64,000 nucleotides of DNA from Larus michahellis (taxonomy: Eukaryota; Chordata; Aves; Charadriiformes; Laridae): positions 1,054,001 to 1,118,000 of the forward strand of contig NC_133914.1 of the NCBI RefSeq assembly GCF_964199755.1, written 5' to 3'. Numbering within the stretch: position 1 is the first letter of the stretch; each line of letters begins with the position of its first letter. The position numbers were made by a program, and so were the translations under genes. The notes under the pieces were generated by a model. The model did not search any database and had not been told where the DNA came from. It saw nothing but the letters and a program-made list of their open reading frames with translations. Positions 41,121 to 54,190 of the stretch are shown in pieces.

Positions 41121-43960
41121 TGAAAATTACTGTTCTCCTCCACCGGAGAGCCAACAGGTCTAATTATCACCCAGATCTGCTGAGGCCGGGTGGCTTGTCA
41201 GCGTAATGCTACGGGATAATTAAAGTCCCAGCTTTCTCTAGCAGAAAGAAGCAGCTTCTCATTAAAACCGGATTTTTTCAGATTTTTTGATGCCCCCTTC
41301 AGATGTAGCAGCGAAAAACCTACCAGGTGTTGCTGCTGGCAGGGCTAGCCTGGGTGCTAAAACCAAATTAAACTGAATATGCACCAAAAAGAAAAGCCCT
41401 GTTTGCAACGGGAGGTTTCGCAGGACCGAGACCCCCTGCGCCACCCCCCGCTCCTCGTATCGAGACGAACCTAAGGGAACCCCCGGCAAAGCTGCTCGCT
41501 CTTTATCTTTTCTCACGAGATCTACCCAGCAGGGAGGGTCTGACCCCGCTCTGTCCTGCCAACGGGAGAGCAATGGCACGACGCGCACCGACACCACCGC
41601 CCGCCCCAAATAACATCAGCAAAATGCGTCCCCAGCGGGGAAATCTCTGCTGAAGAACAACTCTCTCATCGCGGGCAGCCAGCCTCCCGCTGTACCCAGC
41701 CACTTTCTTCAGCCGCGGACCGTAGCGGCAGACACTTCATAGCAGATGTCGGCGTGGCACCCGAAGGCGGCCGCCTCTGCTGGGCGCTGATAAGGCACCG
41801 GTGACGCTGCTGCGCCGGGAGGACGCGGAGCTGCTGGAGCCAGTCCCGGGCAGCAGCACCCGCCGGCACCGCGGACCAGCCCCGGCAACACAAGGGATGT
41901 GCTTTGATGTAGGCACACTAAAATATAAAATTATATCGTATATATATATATAAAAAATATATATATACAAAAATATATATAAATATATATATGAAATAAA
42001 ATCAGCCGAGCCAGACCTGCATCAGCCCCATGCACTCGCACTGAGCCTCAGACGGACTCGCTCGCAAAGACACCGTGAAAACGGGATTTTAAACCGGGAC
42101 GGATGGTGCCGCCGCTCTTGCTGGTGCTGGAAGGTTCTCTTGGGTCGTGGCCAAAGTCTAATTGGGGTAATTATATTCTGCTGCAAATTTAAAAAGCCTG
42201 TACACATTCATAGGGAGAGATAGATATCTATATAGCCTGTGTACGTACAGATAACAGTAAAAACAATAATTACGTTAGCGTTAGCTATACAGAAGTGTTT
42301 AAACCTTCTTGTTACATATTCAAGCAAGCAATGCGTTACTAACCGCCTTTCCCTCGGCGCTGGAACATGCCTGCCTCCTATTACAACAGTAAATTTGCTT
42401 TGGCTTTGGCACTCGGGGGGCTGTAATCGCTCGTCCTCTCCCTGGCCCAGGCCCTGCATCCATCTGATAAGGCTGGAAACGGGGCGGCCAAACCGCCCGG
42501 CAGCGCGGGGCTGTAATCAGATGACACAGTCCCGTATTGCTGGAGATTACCATGCCGGCACTGGTAATTAGTGGGTTTTCAGCAGTCGTACTTGGCAGGC
42601 GCCGGTGCCCGCGTTTATCAGCGGGGAACGTGTGTTACCAACCGGGCTAGGTGAATAATTGATTTTTTTTTTTCGGTGCTCTCAAATCTGGAAATATTTT
42701 TCAGAAAGTGGGGAAAAAAAAAAAAGCTTAAAAAATCAGAGGCATCATAGAGAGCTGGTGACAATAAATGGAACATTTTTTTCAACCTCAAATTAATTGT
42801 TTTGCTTTGGGTGAAAGTGTTTTTCTAAAAGAACCGTGGCGTACCAAAGAACATTTGTAAGTGAAAAAAAACACAAATCAAACTGAAAACTACAGTCAAA
42901 CTTCAAAAATCGGAATGAAAATGTTTTGACACATTCAAAATCTGTGTTTTGATTTGCTTTCTTCTGACACAGACATTTTAGCAAGACGAGCGGCGTTTGC
43001 AACTGAGCCCAAACCGGGCACTGCCGGCGCGACGGGGAGAGAGACCCTCCCCGGGTCCTCCATCCGCAGCCAAGCCTCCACAAACAGCTGCAGCCGCCAA
43101 ATAAATCAGGGCCTTCCCCTTCAGGTTTGTAAATAAGAGGAAACCGTTATTTATATGAAATATGCGCGCTGGTCTATGCGCCCGTGGAAAAGGCTCAGCC
43201 ATTATTACCGATGATCTGATATACAGTTATGGGTTTCCATAATAACAATCGATAGGGCGGGCAGGCAGCGTGCGCAGGGGGAACGTATCACCAGGGATCT
43301 AATTAGCTTTTATTACTGTAATAACTCAACGAGTGGACCTGATGCTATTAAAAATAATGAAAGCTTTATCTCCACGATAATTATTTTTCCTTTGAAAGCA
43401 TGTATGGGTGCATGCCCACACACACCTATGAACCGGAGATAAGAGGATGAGCTCAAGTGATTAACTCGCTGAGCGTCAAATCGGGATTTATTTTGGAATT
43501 TCGCTTTTAAGCCCAGAACTCAACAGCGTTGGGTGGGTGTCATGGTGCGTGTGGAGCAGGAACGGGACCCTCTGCACCACTCGCCCTGTTGAATTCCCTG
43601 GGGCTCCGTCCTTCCAGTCAGCACCGGGAAGAGGTGACCCCGCAGAAAGGAAAGCCGCGTGCCCCGAGGCCGGGGTGATGGTCGCTCCTGCCACCGGATG
43701 GTGTCACCCGGCACATTGTGTCAAGCATCTCTTCCCCATGAGCTGGGATGGGTCATTTCACACCTCTTTCCTCTCCCGCTGTTTTTCCCCCAGCCACACT
43801 CCACGACAGGGCAGGGACCGTCTCCCCCCGCCGTGCCCAGCGCCGCGCAGCCACGCTCTGGGCTGGGAGCGCTGGGACCAACCCGATAAGGAATCGTAAT
43901 CACTACCAAGTCCTTTGGCAGATATGAAAGCAGAACGCATTTGTCCTAATTACACTGCTG
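41120..43960. promoter_or_regulatory. Densest TAATTA region, candidate enhancer cluster
   Basis: Eight TAATTA sites: 41161, 41217, 42168, 42267, 42565, 43300, 43378 and 43947 (first base). The AT-rich unique parts (41,120-41,350; 42,150-42,340; 42,640-43,520) alternate with a CpG-rich patch (41,740-41,890) and a TA microsatellite. No open frame matches a protein. Inferred regulatory, not tested. Confidence 0.4.
41921..41999. repeat. TA-rich microsatellite
   Basis: Interrupted (TA)n runs, including (TA)n at about 41939-41952, 41957-41967 and 41973-41992, joined by A-rich spacers. Directly follows a CpG-rich patch. Confidence 0.93.
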
Positions 43961-45400
43961 TGAAAGAGATGGGTTCAGGCGTTTCTGGGATGCTCGGGGA
44001 ATGTAACGAGCATTAACGCGCGCAGTGGCGGGAGAGGAAATTGCTGGGCGACGACGGCAGACAGAGCACTAACGCGTTCAGCTGCCTCGTTAGCCCAGCT
44101 CACAGACGCAGCTCTGGCACTCGTTGTGACAGCACCCGCCTATCGCTGGGTCGGGGACCGCGGCGGTGACAGTCCCACCTCCGTCACCGCTTCGCTGAGG
44201 GGCTCAGAGGCCTGGCGGGGAGGTGTGTGCCTGGGGAGGGCACCGGGAGAGGACGGGTGTCCAGAGGGAGCAGCTCCTGCCTGGGTGGGAGCAGCCCCAG
44301 GGCTGCCATTCCCCTGCTCTGCCCCAGCTCCAGCTGGTTTCTCTCCTCTCCCGGTGGCAGGAGCAGACATGGCCAAGAGGAACTTTGCGCGGCTCCAAGC
44401 TGCCTCCCGTGTCCCGGTGACACAGGGCACGTGGGGTGGCTGCTCCAGTGGTGAGGAATCGCTGGTGCAAAAGGGCCGTGGGTGCCATCAATAACCACTG
44501 ACACCTCCTGACCGGAATATGGATGGGGTCACCAAAAGCAGCATCAAACCCATCTTGGCTGGGCTGACGTCGGCCAGCAGAGACCCTGCGAGGTGGCCAG
44601 CCACCTGTGGGGACCTGATGTCATGCATCTGAGGGTGCTCTGGGCAAGAGGAGAAAAGGGAGAAAGCAGAAGGATTAATTTTCAGCTCCCCTGACCCCCA
44701 CTGGGCTCCGGTACCCATCACAGCAGTTATTAATGAAAGGTTGTTGCTGGCAGACTGCACAACTTGGGGACAGTGACACAACGCTGCCAGCCGCACTGCT
44801 GCTGCAAAGCCAGCCCAGGTCACCACTTGTAAGAATAAAAAGAAATAAAGGGAAAAAAGGGCTCCATCAGCATCACGCCACAGCACATGGCAGGGAGCGT
44901 GGGAACCGGGGCCGGCTCACGGGAGGGACCACAACAGCTCTCCGGTTTGGAGAACACACTCTGCTTTTCGTCATGGTTTGCTTTCACATACAGAAAATAT
45001 AAATAAATTCAACACCCCTTCTCTTAAAGGCAGCCGGGTTTTTCTATTACGTTTTACTTTTGAGTTCCCTGGGAATTTATGCCTTTTAACAGCTCTGTCT
45101 ACCAGCTCCTTCGCAAAAGCCAGCTCTGGATGTTCCTTTTCTTCCCCAAGACGCTTCTCAGATGGACTTGGCTGCAGCCCCTTGGTGCCAATTAAAGAGT
45201 CAGACACCCCCCCGCGCTCCCAGCCCCGCTCCGTCACAGGGGTCGGAGCTCGGGGCCGGCCCGTGCCCCACCTCAGCATCCCTCACCCCGGAGCGGGGAC
45301 CCGAGGAGGAGAGATCTGCTGGGTGCTCCAGCACAGCCACTGCGCTGGAGCGAGGGCTGGGTCCGGCGCTGGCGAGATGGAGGGACAGCAGCTGCGTGCC
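43961..45400. other. GC-rich non-coding sequence
   Basis: No repeat or RNA gene recognised, and the overlapping short frames are unsupported. Small AT-rich patch around 44,690-44,740. Confidence 0.5.
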
Positions 45401-46380
45401 CTTCTCACCTAAAAATCTCTTTAAATCTACGCGTTTAAATCTAAACTGCAGCTTCTCAGCCTTCAGGCTGCGAACGCCCCAGAGCCCCTCATCCCTGCGG
45501 GCTCTGCCCCCGCAGCCTGGCCCAGCATCTTCTAAGGGGAGCCAGAAACAAGGTTTGGCCCAAAATATAAAGTTGCACAACTTAACGTGCACATTAAATT
45601 GTGATCACTTAATACAGTGGTGATTCCCATCTAATTCAGATGAAGTCAAGGGTGAAATTCCCATTAAATTACCTGAGCAGAAGTAGGTGTTCTCATTTGC
45701 CAGAAGCTTCTATTTCTTTATTTCATTTTGCACATTAACACGCCCATTGCCTTACCTTTACCCTGCGCAGCCATTCCTCGATCCTTTTCGTTAATTTTTA
45801 ATAGAAGCCTACAGCAACCCGCTCTGGGGAAGGCAGGCAGCACGGGGGTTGTTGGCTTTGCCTGATTTATTACGTTATGCCCTGCCCAGCTTCAGATCCT
45901 CTGTATATCACGGCGTGATCCATAAATCTGCCAGCAATTGCGGTTATTTGGCGTGTCAGGCTTCTGCTCTCGCTTTTCTTGCGAGCTTTCAGGAGTTAGC
46001 GCACGCGGGGTGGTGTTATTCCTCCAGCCCTCCTTCTCAGCATTGCTGTGGGAGTTATTTATTGCTCTCAGCTCAGGGTAATTGCCAGAAAATGAAGTTC
46101 TGTTTGTTGTTGCCAAAAGGAAAAAAGAACAAGGGATTTAGCAGAAAGCCCTGTTTGCTGCACGGTGCGACAGCTGACTCCTCCAAAAGTCCTGATCACA
46201 GAGCCCTCCACGTAAAATAAAGTCTGCTCCCCTCCTAATGAAGCCTCTGCGTATTCCTAGTCAGAGCGGTCGCTCGTTCACAATTTGATTTAAAAGAAAC
46301 CCCAAATTATTCTGGATTTCAGGCGATCGTGAATTTCCATCTCGCTCAGACGCGCAGCCCGGGTTAGTTAATGGGTTTCG
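45400..46380. promoter_or_regulatory. AT-rich island, candidate conserved element
   Basis: Unique AT-rich sequence, strongest at 45,560-45,820 (TTAAATTGTGATCAC, CATTAAATTACC, TTAATTTTTAATAG) and again at 46,230-46,380. No frame or repeat. Confidence 0.25.
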
Positions 46381-47098
46381 CGAGAACGAGCTTTGCTGCG
46401 AGCTCCCTCGTGCTCAGGACCCGGCTGAGCCCCACCTCCAGCAGCCAGGGCCAGATCCTGCTCCCCTCTCCCCAGCCACGGCACCCGGGGCTGACTGTTC
46501 CACCCTGCCCTTCGCCCCCACTGAAACTGCTTCCCTCTCACCTCCTCTTTGAAAACGACGATGTACCCACGGCAGAAACACTCTCGAAGGTGCTCAGACT
46601 CTCCCCACGGCTTTGCACAAGACCCTGGCTATCGCCATCCGTCACCATCCCTCCCTGCAACCCCCAGCGACGTGGCTGCTGAACCAGCTCCCTAAAATCC
46701 GCCCCGCGGCCCTCAGGAGGAGCAGGGCTGCAGAACACCAGCGCTCGGGTGCCGCCCACCCCGTCCCCAGCGCCGCCAATGCCCCCCCGCACTAAGGGGC
46801 CCGACCCATGGCTGTGGGGCGCTGGGGGTCGGGAGCCTGGGGCTTCGCTCCCTCCCGCTCCCGAGGGAGCAGCAAGGTGGGAGGAGGCTGGACGTGGAAG
46901 TAGGATCCTTAGTCCCTTGCTGATGTGTATCTTCCCTCCGGGTAATATTTCTCTGACGAAGCGGTGGCGTCGCAGATGTATGTGTTTCTATTCAGAGAGC
47001 TCGGGAGGGGGTAGATGTGTTTTGCATGAAGTTTTTCCCCCTCGGAAGTGTGGGGGCTAGAATTCTTTATTCTTAAGCACCGAGAATAAGTTAATAGG
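46380..47098. other. GC-rich non-coding sequence
   Basis: Nothing recognised; ends at an A14 tract (47099-47112). Confidence 0.5.
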
Positions 47099-48140
47099 AA
47101 AAAAAAAAAAAAGAAACAAGGAAGAAAATAAATTGCAGAAGCCCTTTCCTATGGCACAAGCAGGACTGGAGGAACCCAGGGACGGAGGGTGGATGCGGTG
47201 GGTCACAAACGGGATGCCACGGAAAGGGCTGGGGGAAACCCGTCCCTCTGCAGCCACTCCTGGGCATCGCCCAGGCACGCGGTGCCCGATGAGGAGCTGG
47301 AGGTTGTTTGTGCCCAGTCCTCCCCCCTGCCCCGGCACCCCCAGCACTCAGCCCGGCCGCTCCATTTCAGCCCTAATTCCTCTGAAAAAAGACTGTCTCC
47401 TGAAAGCCTGTCCCTCCCGGTTCCGGGCCAGGCCCCACCAAGGGGACTGCTCTCAGCATCCCCCTCGCAGCTGCTTTTCTGCCTCACTCCTGCAGGGGGA
47501 TAATGGCTTTCCTCTGCTAACAACAAATTAGATTTTCTTGTCAAGAGCTAAATTGCAGGACTTTTTCACCAGTAGATCAAAGGGCTTGTGTTATTCCCTA
47601 TTTTGAAGTGCTCTGTACAGCTGGATGACAGCAGAAGGAACTCAGCGCTCCCTGCACAGTGCCTATTCACCCTCCAAGGGGCTTTTATGCTGATGCCTCT
47701 GATCAGAAATGAACTTTTCCCAGGGGGGCTATTGAAGAGACACTAAGATGCTATTAGAACATCACCTTCCCTGTCCTTTAATTTGCAGAGAGAACTAACA
47801 GAGGGGAAAAATCAGCTGGTGCAGTGGAAAAGACCCCAAACTTAGCTGCCAGTGGCTGCAAATATAAGATGCTGCTGCAGGAAGTCTCCCAGTATTAAGC
47901 ACAAGTCCCTGAAATGTGCTACCGCTTGGCAGTTTTCAGATTATTTATGGCCTTTTATGCAGAACAAACCTGCCTGCCTCCACAGGCTTCCCCGTCATCT
48001 GGCTGGCAAACAAGCTGACATGAAAAGCTTTATGAATAACACATGGAAACAGAAAATAAGATAGATAATACAAGGTAGAAGGGAAGAGAGAGCCACCATT
48101 TAAATAATTCTGCTGTATTGCCATCTGTCATAAATTATGG
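47099..48140. other. Non-coding sequence, AT-rich right half
   Basis: A14 at 47099-47112, a GC-rich middle, then AT-rich unique sequence from 47,520 to 48,140 (GATAATACAAGG, TTTAAATAATTC) that could be a conserved element. No gene recognised. Confidence 0.4.
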
Positions 48141-49780
48141 AGAGAGGCAGGCAGGCCAAGGTGAAGCTGGGGCACAGCCCGGGGGATGGCTCGCTCGCTG
48201 GTAGCGATCCGCAGCCTCCAAACCACCCGGGATCGCTCCGGCAATTTGCCTTGGCTGATTTGAATTAGTCTTTGGGTCTAGTCATAGGTAAAGACTTATC
48301 TGCCTCTGGGGGCAGGAGGTCTGCTCTGCGGTGCGGCTGGAAAAGGGCAGCGTCTCCCCTATCTCCAACCCTTCCAGCATCTCCAGCCGCTCCAGCACCC
48401 CCTTGCACCTGCTTCTCCCACCTCGTGCTGGGACTTGGAGCGCAGCAGGGAGCTGCACAGAGCCAAGCCTCTCCCTTCTCTTCCCAGCACCCTCTTTCTT
48501 TCTCTTCTTTTATCCACAGCCTCCAAAAAAACCCTGGCACCCCTTCATCGCTAAAGCCAGGGAAATAACCAGCCTCCCGGGAGCTAATTCCCCAAAGCCG
48601 GCAGTTGAACAAAGCCACCCTGAGAACAGCCCCTGACGTCAGATTTCTCTATGTGCAATATGAAAAGGGATGTTAGCACGGGAGCGGTGTAAATCCGGGG
48701 TGAAATGAGCCGTGGGGGTGTTCGCCACCCCCCCCCGCCCGAGGAAAGCCGAAGGAGCTGTTTGTCCCAGGCCCTGTTTGCTCGGTGACGGCAAGCGCAG
48801 CTCAAAGTGGGAGCATCCACCTTGTTCTCCTGTCCCCGCCGCAGAGCCGGGCTGGCAGCGGGGCACCCCACGGCCACCTCCCGCCACCCTGAAATCACCC
48901 CAGACATGCCTTTTAGGATGACATGGGAAAATATCCCTTCCAGCTTGTTCTTCCCTGCCCTAATTCTCCCCTTCTGAGTGGGAGCATGGCACTGTATTTT
49001 TCTCTCCCCGGACTGAAGGCATCAGCTGGGCTGGATTCAGAAAGGCAAGGAGCCTTTTCCTGTCATCCTGCACTGTATTTGTCACCCTGCTGCACTTCGC
49101 TGCTGTTCCTGAGCTGCTCAGCAGAGCCATGGCAGAACTCAGAGCAGCATTTGGTTATGAAACGGGGAAAGAGGCGGCATTTCAGCATGGAGAAAACCTG
49201 TGAGGTCCTCCTGAAAACAGTTTTTCTTGAAAGCCCATGAAAGAGTCAGTGGGCAGATAAGGCTCTGTACGCGATTCAGGTCAGGAGCCCAACATCCTTC
49301 GGAAATGCCTCTCCCCAGCCTCTTCTTGCCCCACAGGCTGCTTCATCTGTGGGTCCTGGCTGCCCTAAGGAATACAGGGAGAAGCTGCCCACACACTTAA
49401 ACATCGACATATGCAGAAAGAAGCAGCTGTAGGGGACTTAAAAGCTCCCTGCGATGCCTGCGTAACATCACCCAGCCAAGAGCATCTCTGCAGTGACGTC
49501 CCCTGTGGTCACACGCGCTGTTAAAACCCACATCCCTGCCTGAGACAAGGACATAGGGCAGCAGCACAGTGAAGGGGGGTTTTGCTCCTCGCAGCCCCCA
49601 GCTGATCTTGGCCAGCATCCTAAAAAATCGTTAAGCTAATGGGGCGAGCTGAGGCAGCGGGTGGCTCGTCCCCCAGCGCGGAGCAGGGCTGAGCCCGCCT
49701 GGTCCCAAAGCCCAGCCCTGAGCTCCAACCAACACACAGCACCAACCCGTTTGTCCAAAGCACGCGCTATCCTCGTCACC
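48140..49780. other. Non-coding sequence
   Basis: GC-rich to mixed. No repeat, RNA gene or supported frame. Confidence 0.5.
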
Positions 49781-50160
49781 ACCGCAGGGAGAATTATTAT
49801 GCCTATTACCAAAAAAAGCATCGTTTAATTTTGTAAGCGATAATGTGATAGCTATAAATGTTGTCTTTCAGCAGAAACTGCCACAGAACACAGTTACGGG
49901 CTGGCTACCGCCAACCATGCCCGCGCTGCGATTCGTTAACGTTGTTGATTTTTCCCCCCCAAGCATATGCTGCAATTTGATTACATCCAAGTAAATCTGT
50001 TTGTCAAACATTAATAGCCTCCTTCCATTCTATTACTCTTTTTCTACCAGAACAGCTATCGCATATAAATATTTCAAGTCATCTCACTCAATAAAGCCAG
50101 TCCAAGGGCATCATGACCTGGTGATTTCAGATTGTTATTGACATATTTATCGGAGGCCGC
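49780..50160. promoter_or_regulatory. AT-rich island, candidate conserved element
   Basis: Unique AT-rich block with AATTATTATGCC, GCGATAATGTGATAGC, GTTAACGTTGTTGATTTTT and CAAACATTAATAGCC. Composition-based call. Confidence 0.28.
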
Positions 50161-52650
50161 TGTGTTGGCAGGGTGTGGGCTGGCGCAGGAATACGGATGC
50201 AGTTAGCGAGCAGAGGGAGGGGAGCCAAGCACAACAGCCCAGGGAAAAGGCGTCGTGCTCTGTTGGTCCAGCACTTGTGATCGGGGATATACGCCTCGGG
50301 GTGCACTAATGATGGGAACATGAAAAAATCCTGCCCTAGGGAATAACACCCTCTTCCTCCTTCCTGCCCCCGTCAGCAATTAACGTCCCAGAACCTCTTG
50401 GACCAGCCTGCGAGAGTAACTGGGTGTTTTTAAGGAGAGATGGAGTCAGACCTGGGATGTAACTGGGGGCTGCCATCCCTCACGACGCAGGATGCCCTGT
50501 CAGGAGCTGGGCACGGGCCTGGCCGGGATTCCTCTGTCCCAGGGGCTCAGCCAGAATACCCTCGTTATTTTGCGATGCATAATTTTGACTCTCAAGTACC
50601 AAAGCTTCCTATATCTCAGCTGCAATATTGCCCTTGCAAGATTTTTCATTCTCAGTAACAGGGTGTAACTGGTGCTACTTAACATGAAATGCAATAAGCA
50701 AAAGCTCCGTTAGTCCCCCCGCTGCTTTACCTCCTCAGCTAAGGCTCGTTGCTGGCCGTGGCTGCTTAGTCTGCGCTGACCAAGGCCATAGAGAAAGAAT
50801 GGGCTTCTGCTCCTCCGCTTGGCTGGAGGGTGCTGGACGTCCCAGGGGTGGACATGCGAGACCCGCAAGAGAAAACGCCTGCACGTGCCCCAGAGAGCTG
50901 GAGAGGTACCTGGTTGCTGCGGTGAAGATGGTGACTGGTCCCAGCATGACGTGTCCCGAAGCTGGATGGAGCAGAGTTGGTATCACCCTTCGTGCCTGAG
51001 CCAGCAGGGCTGGATTCATCCCCATGGCTACGGTGGCACTGCTGTGGATGGTGTGGATTGCCGACTGCATGGTGGCAAGGGGACTCCTTGCTGACCTTGT
51101 CCCCAGCCAGGTGACAACCCTGAGGCCACACCAGAAGAGCTGGGTCCCTCCTGGGAACAGCAACGCGTTTTGACTCCAAGCTGCTGGCAACCACCACTTG
51201 ACCTATGGAGACACTCACCTGTGGTACCAAAGAGCACAAATTGTGACCAAGCACAAATTCCTTCTCAAAGCTTCAGGATGGCCCAAAAACACCAGAGCTT
51301 CATCTTGGGCTTTCCTGGTTACTGGTGCTGGTGCACCAAACCGCCAAGGGAGCTGAGCTGGTAGCCCTGTGGGTGCGGGTGAGGACTTCCTCCTTCTCAT
51401 CAGAAAGCAAAAGGATTATGAAATAGTTAGAGGGATTAACGAACAAGTAAAATACGGCCCCTGTCTGGCAGAGGACAGGAGCCGATGTGCAGGGCCACGG
51501 CTGCTCCGGGGTCCTGAGCCCCAGCTCCAGCCACAGCCGGGACGAGCTGCTTCAGGCGCAGGTAACAACAGAAAATCCCTGCGGGGGTTAGTCACAGGCT
51601 GGAACTCGGGGGCAGGAAGGAATGTCTTCCAGGTCAGATGGGACTAGAGGGGACAGGATTCTCTAAAGCAGAGTTTCCTGCTTCTCTAGAGAGGCTGCAA
51701 AAGAGGGAAGCACTAAACCGTCCTCCAGCTTGTTGTAAATAGGAAAAAAGAGGTCTCCCTCTGTTTTCCTAAGAACTGAAGTCATGCATGTCGTTTCTTC
51801 CCCCCACCTCACCTGGGGAGCCGGCAGCAGTCGCAGCCGCGCGGGCAGACGGAGGGGAACTGCTCGCAGATGGCTGGTTACAGCCACAGAGTGTCACATC
51901 AGTTTGGACGAACGTGGGGCTTGAAATGGATTTTACCCTGTGCGAAGGCCATTTCTCACTGTTTATACATGTCTGTAGGCTTGCTCTGGGATGAAAGCCA
52001 CCATCCATGTCTGACTACCTGTCCCTTCCTGGATCCACACTCTTGAGAAGTGGCCCCAGACCCGGGCCAGGAGCCAGGACCTGGCACTCTGCTCCCGCAG
52101 CCGCCGGCCCCGTCTGCAGGCTGGGCTGCGATCGGGGATCTGTGCGTGCCCGAAGGTCCGTCCGTGGATCAAAGCCACCGTTCACTTCTCTGGGGCCGCT
52201 GCCTGGAGGCTGGTGCTGGGAGCAGACATCTGCCCGGCTCTGCCCGGAGGGACCTGCATCGGAGCCTGCAATGGGAGAAATACCTGGCCACATCCCTCGC
52301 CACCGCTCGCTCGTTTTCCCGTTGTCTTTGATCAGATGTGCTGCCGGCACATCACTTATTTCAGCCGCATCTCCGGGAGCCTGGTTTGTCCCTGGTTTCT
52401 ACCGCAGCTTCCGGGAGCCGAGCCTGGAGGGATGCTCGGAGAAGGGCTCTGCTGCCTGCAGAGAGGGTGGAGGCTGGAAGTCCCTGCTGTACACGGTAGC
52501 CCCCAAAAACCACTTCACCAGTCCACAACCATCCCCATCCTTTCTGCCTGGCGCCATCCAGAGCCCAGTGTGGTTCTGGCCATAAGGAAATCTGTCCCCA
52601 CTGCAAACTGCCTTCAAACTGCGCTTCCCAGCGCCCCAGCCCGGGCTCCT
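50160..52650. other. Non-coding sequence
   Basis: Contains two overlapping minus-strand frames of 151 and 162 codons (50735-51254) in different registers, which match no family I know. No CR1 or simple repeats seen. Confidence 0.45.
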
Positions 52651-53000
52651 CGCGCTTCATTAATTCACACAGACTTTTTAACTTCTTTCTTCCCCGCTTC
52701 CAAAAGCTGCTGGAGCTTATCAAGAGATGAAAGATTGAAGGACATGCATAATTAATGGCCTGGCTTTATTTAAATAATTTAATTTTGCCATCACATCTGC
52801 ATTCTTCAGGTACGGCTTTAATTCTTTAATTACAGAAGAGCGTGCGACAGTGCTTTGCCTGATTAACAGTTGAAAATCAGGCTAGATTGGAGTGGGGGAG
52901 CAGGATGTGTCAATACAGCAATACGAATATAAAGCAGCTTGATAAACGAGGGAAAAGTAAAGAGTGTCTTTGTCTCAGCAAATTTATCTACTTCAATAGT
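52650..53000. promoter_or_regulatory. AT-rich island with two TAATTA sites
   Basis: TAATTA at 52749-52754 and 52827-52832, with TTTAAATAATTTAATTTTG between them. Candidate enhancer core. Confidence 0.32.
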
Positions 53001-54040
53001 CCTGTATCCCAGGGCGTTTCCAGGAGGATTTTCCCTGCCCCTCAAGACAGCTCAGCTCCCAGGGAACGAAGAAAGGACCTTTGTAGGTTGGAATTCCCCC
53101 CGCGGCCTGATGCCCACCCTCTCCTCTCCCCAGTACCAGGGCAGCAGAAGCCCAACGAGTCTGGGCAAACCCTGAGGCATCCCAAAAAGAAAGGCTGACT
53201 TTTTACAGAAATTTGCAGAGATCTTGCTATTAATGCTGAATTTAGGGAGAAGACCTGAGGCTCTGGGACCAACAGAAGCCGAATTCTCTCACGACGAGCT
53301 GGTATTTTTGACTTCTAGAAAGGAAGAAAAAAAATAAAAATCCTCTGGTCAATCCAAGCGAGTGCATTTGCCAGCAATTATCCAAGGACCAATATTGATG
53401 CCAGCTGCAAAGGACAGCTCTTCCCCTTGGCTCCGTTCCCAGCCCAGCACTGAGCAGAGGTACATCAAACCGGGATGGCAGCAGAGAAATAATAAGTAGT
53501 AAAAAAAACTAGAGGAGGAAAAAAAAAAAAAAGCATCTGAAAGAACCAAGCGTTGGAGCTGCACTTTTCTGCATGGCACGAGGACGGCCAAGACCGGCCG
53601 CTGATGCCCCGTCCTGGCTGAGCACAGTCGGGGCCGCGGCTCCTCCTGCTCGGGGGCTGGCACTGCCCCGGCTCCCTCTTCTCTAAGCTTACCTTTATTT
53701 TTCTTTAAAGGTTGGGAGAAGCTTCGGGAACAACCTGGGACGTTATTGTCTGTGTTTTCCTTGGGACCAGCCGCCCCCAGCATAGAGGGGAAAGGATTTG
53801 CTTGCGGTTGTGGTGCTCCCGGGACCTGTTTGCAGCTCCCCTGGGACGCCCGGACCCGTCGGTGAGGGGACCCACGGGTGCACCGGGAGCGGGCAGCGAC
53901 CCCCCGCAATTAACTGCTGGCCCCAGCGGGGAACAGAGGGGCTGGCGGAGGCGGCAGCTCCATCAGCGCCGAGGAAAGCCGCTGCTGGGGAAGGCTGGCT
54001 GATAAAGGCTACGGTCCCTACCCAGGGTACGCACACAGAA
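53000..54040. other. Non-coding sequence
   Basis: Mixed, with an A-rich tract around 53,518-53,532 and GC-rich flanks. No gene recognised. Confidence 0.5.
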
Positions 54041-54190
54041 TGTTAACGGAATGTTAAATGGTAAGATGATAATGATTAATTATCTCACCTGTCTACAAGG
54101 GGAATGATTTTTCTCTTTACCGGAATAACTAAAACAGCTTCTTTTACGCACTTATAGCACTTTATCGTAAATCCAAGCACTTCACGCCTA
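54040..54190. promoter_or_regulatory. Short AT-rich island with TAATTA
   Basis: GATTAATTATCTC with TAATTA at 54077-54082, preceded by two near copies of gaatgttaa. Candidate element only. Confidence 0.25.

Noticed and set aside
41731-41999. Tyr/Ile-rich minus-strand frames at the TA repeat
   Set aside because: Pure translation of the (TA)n microsatellite.
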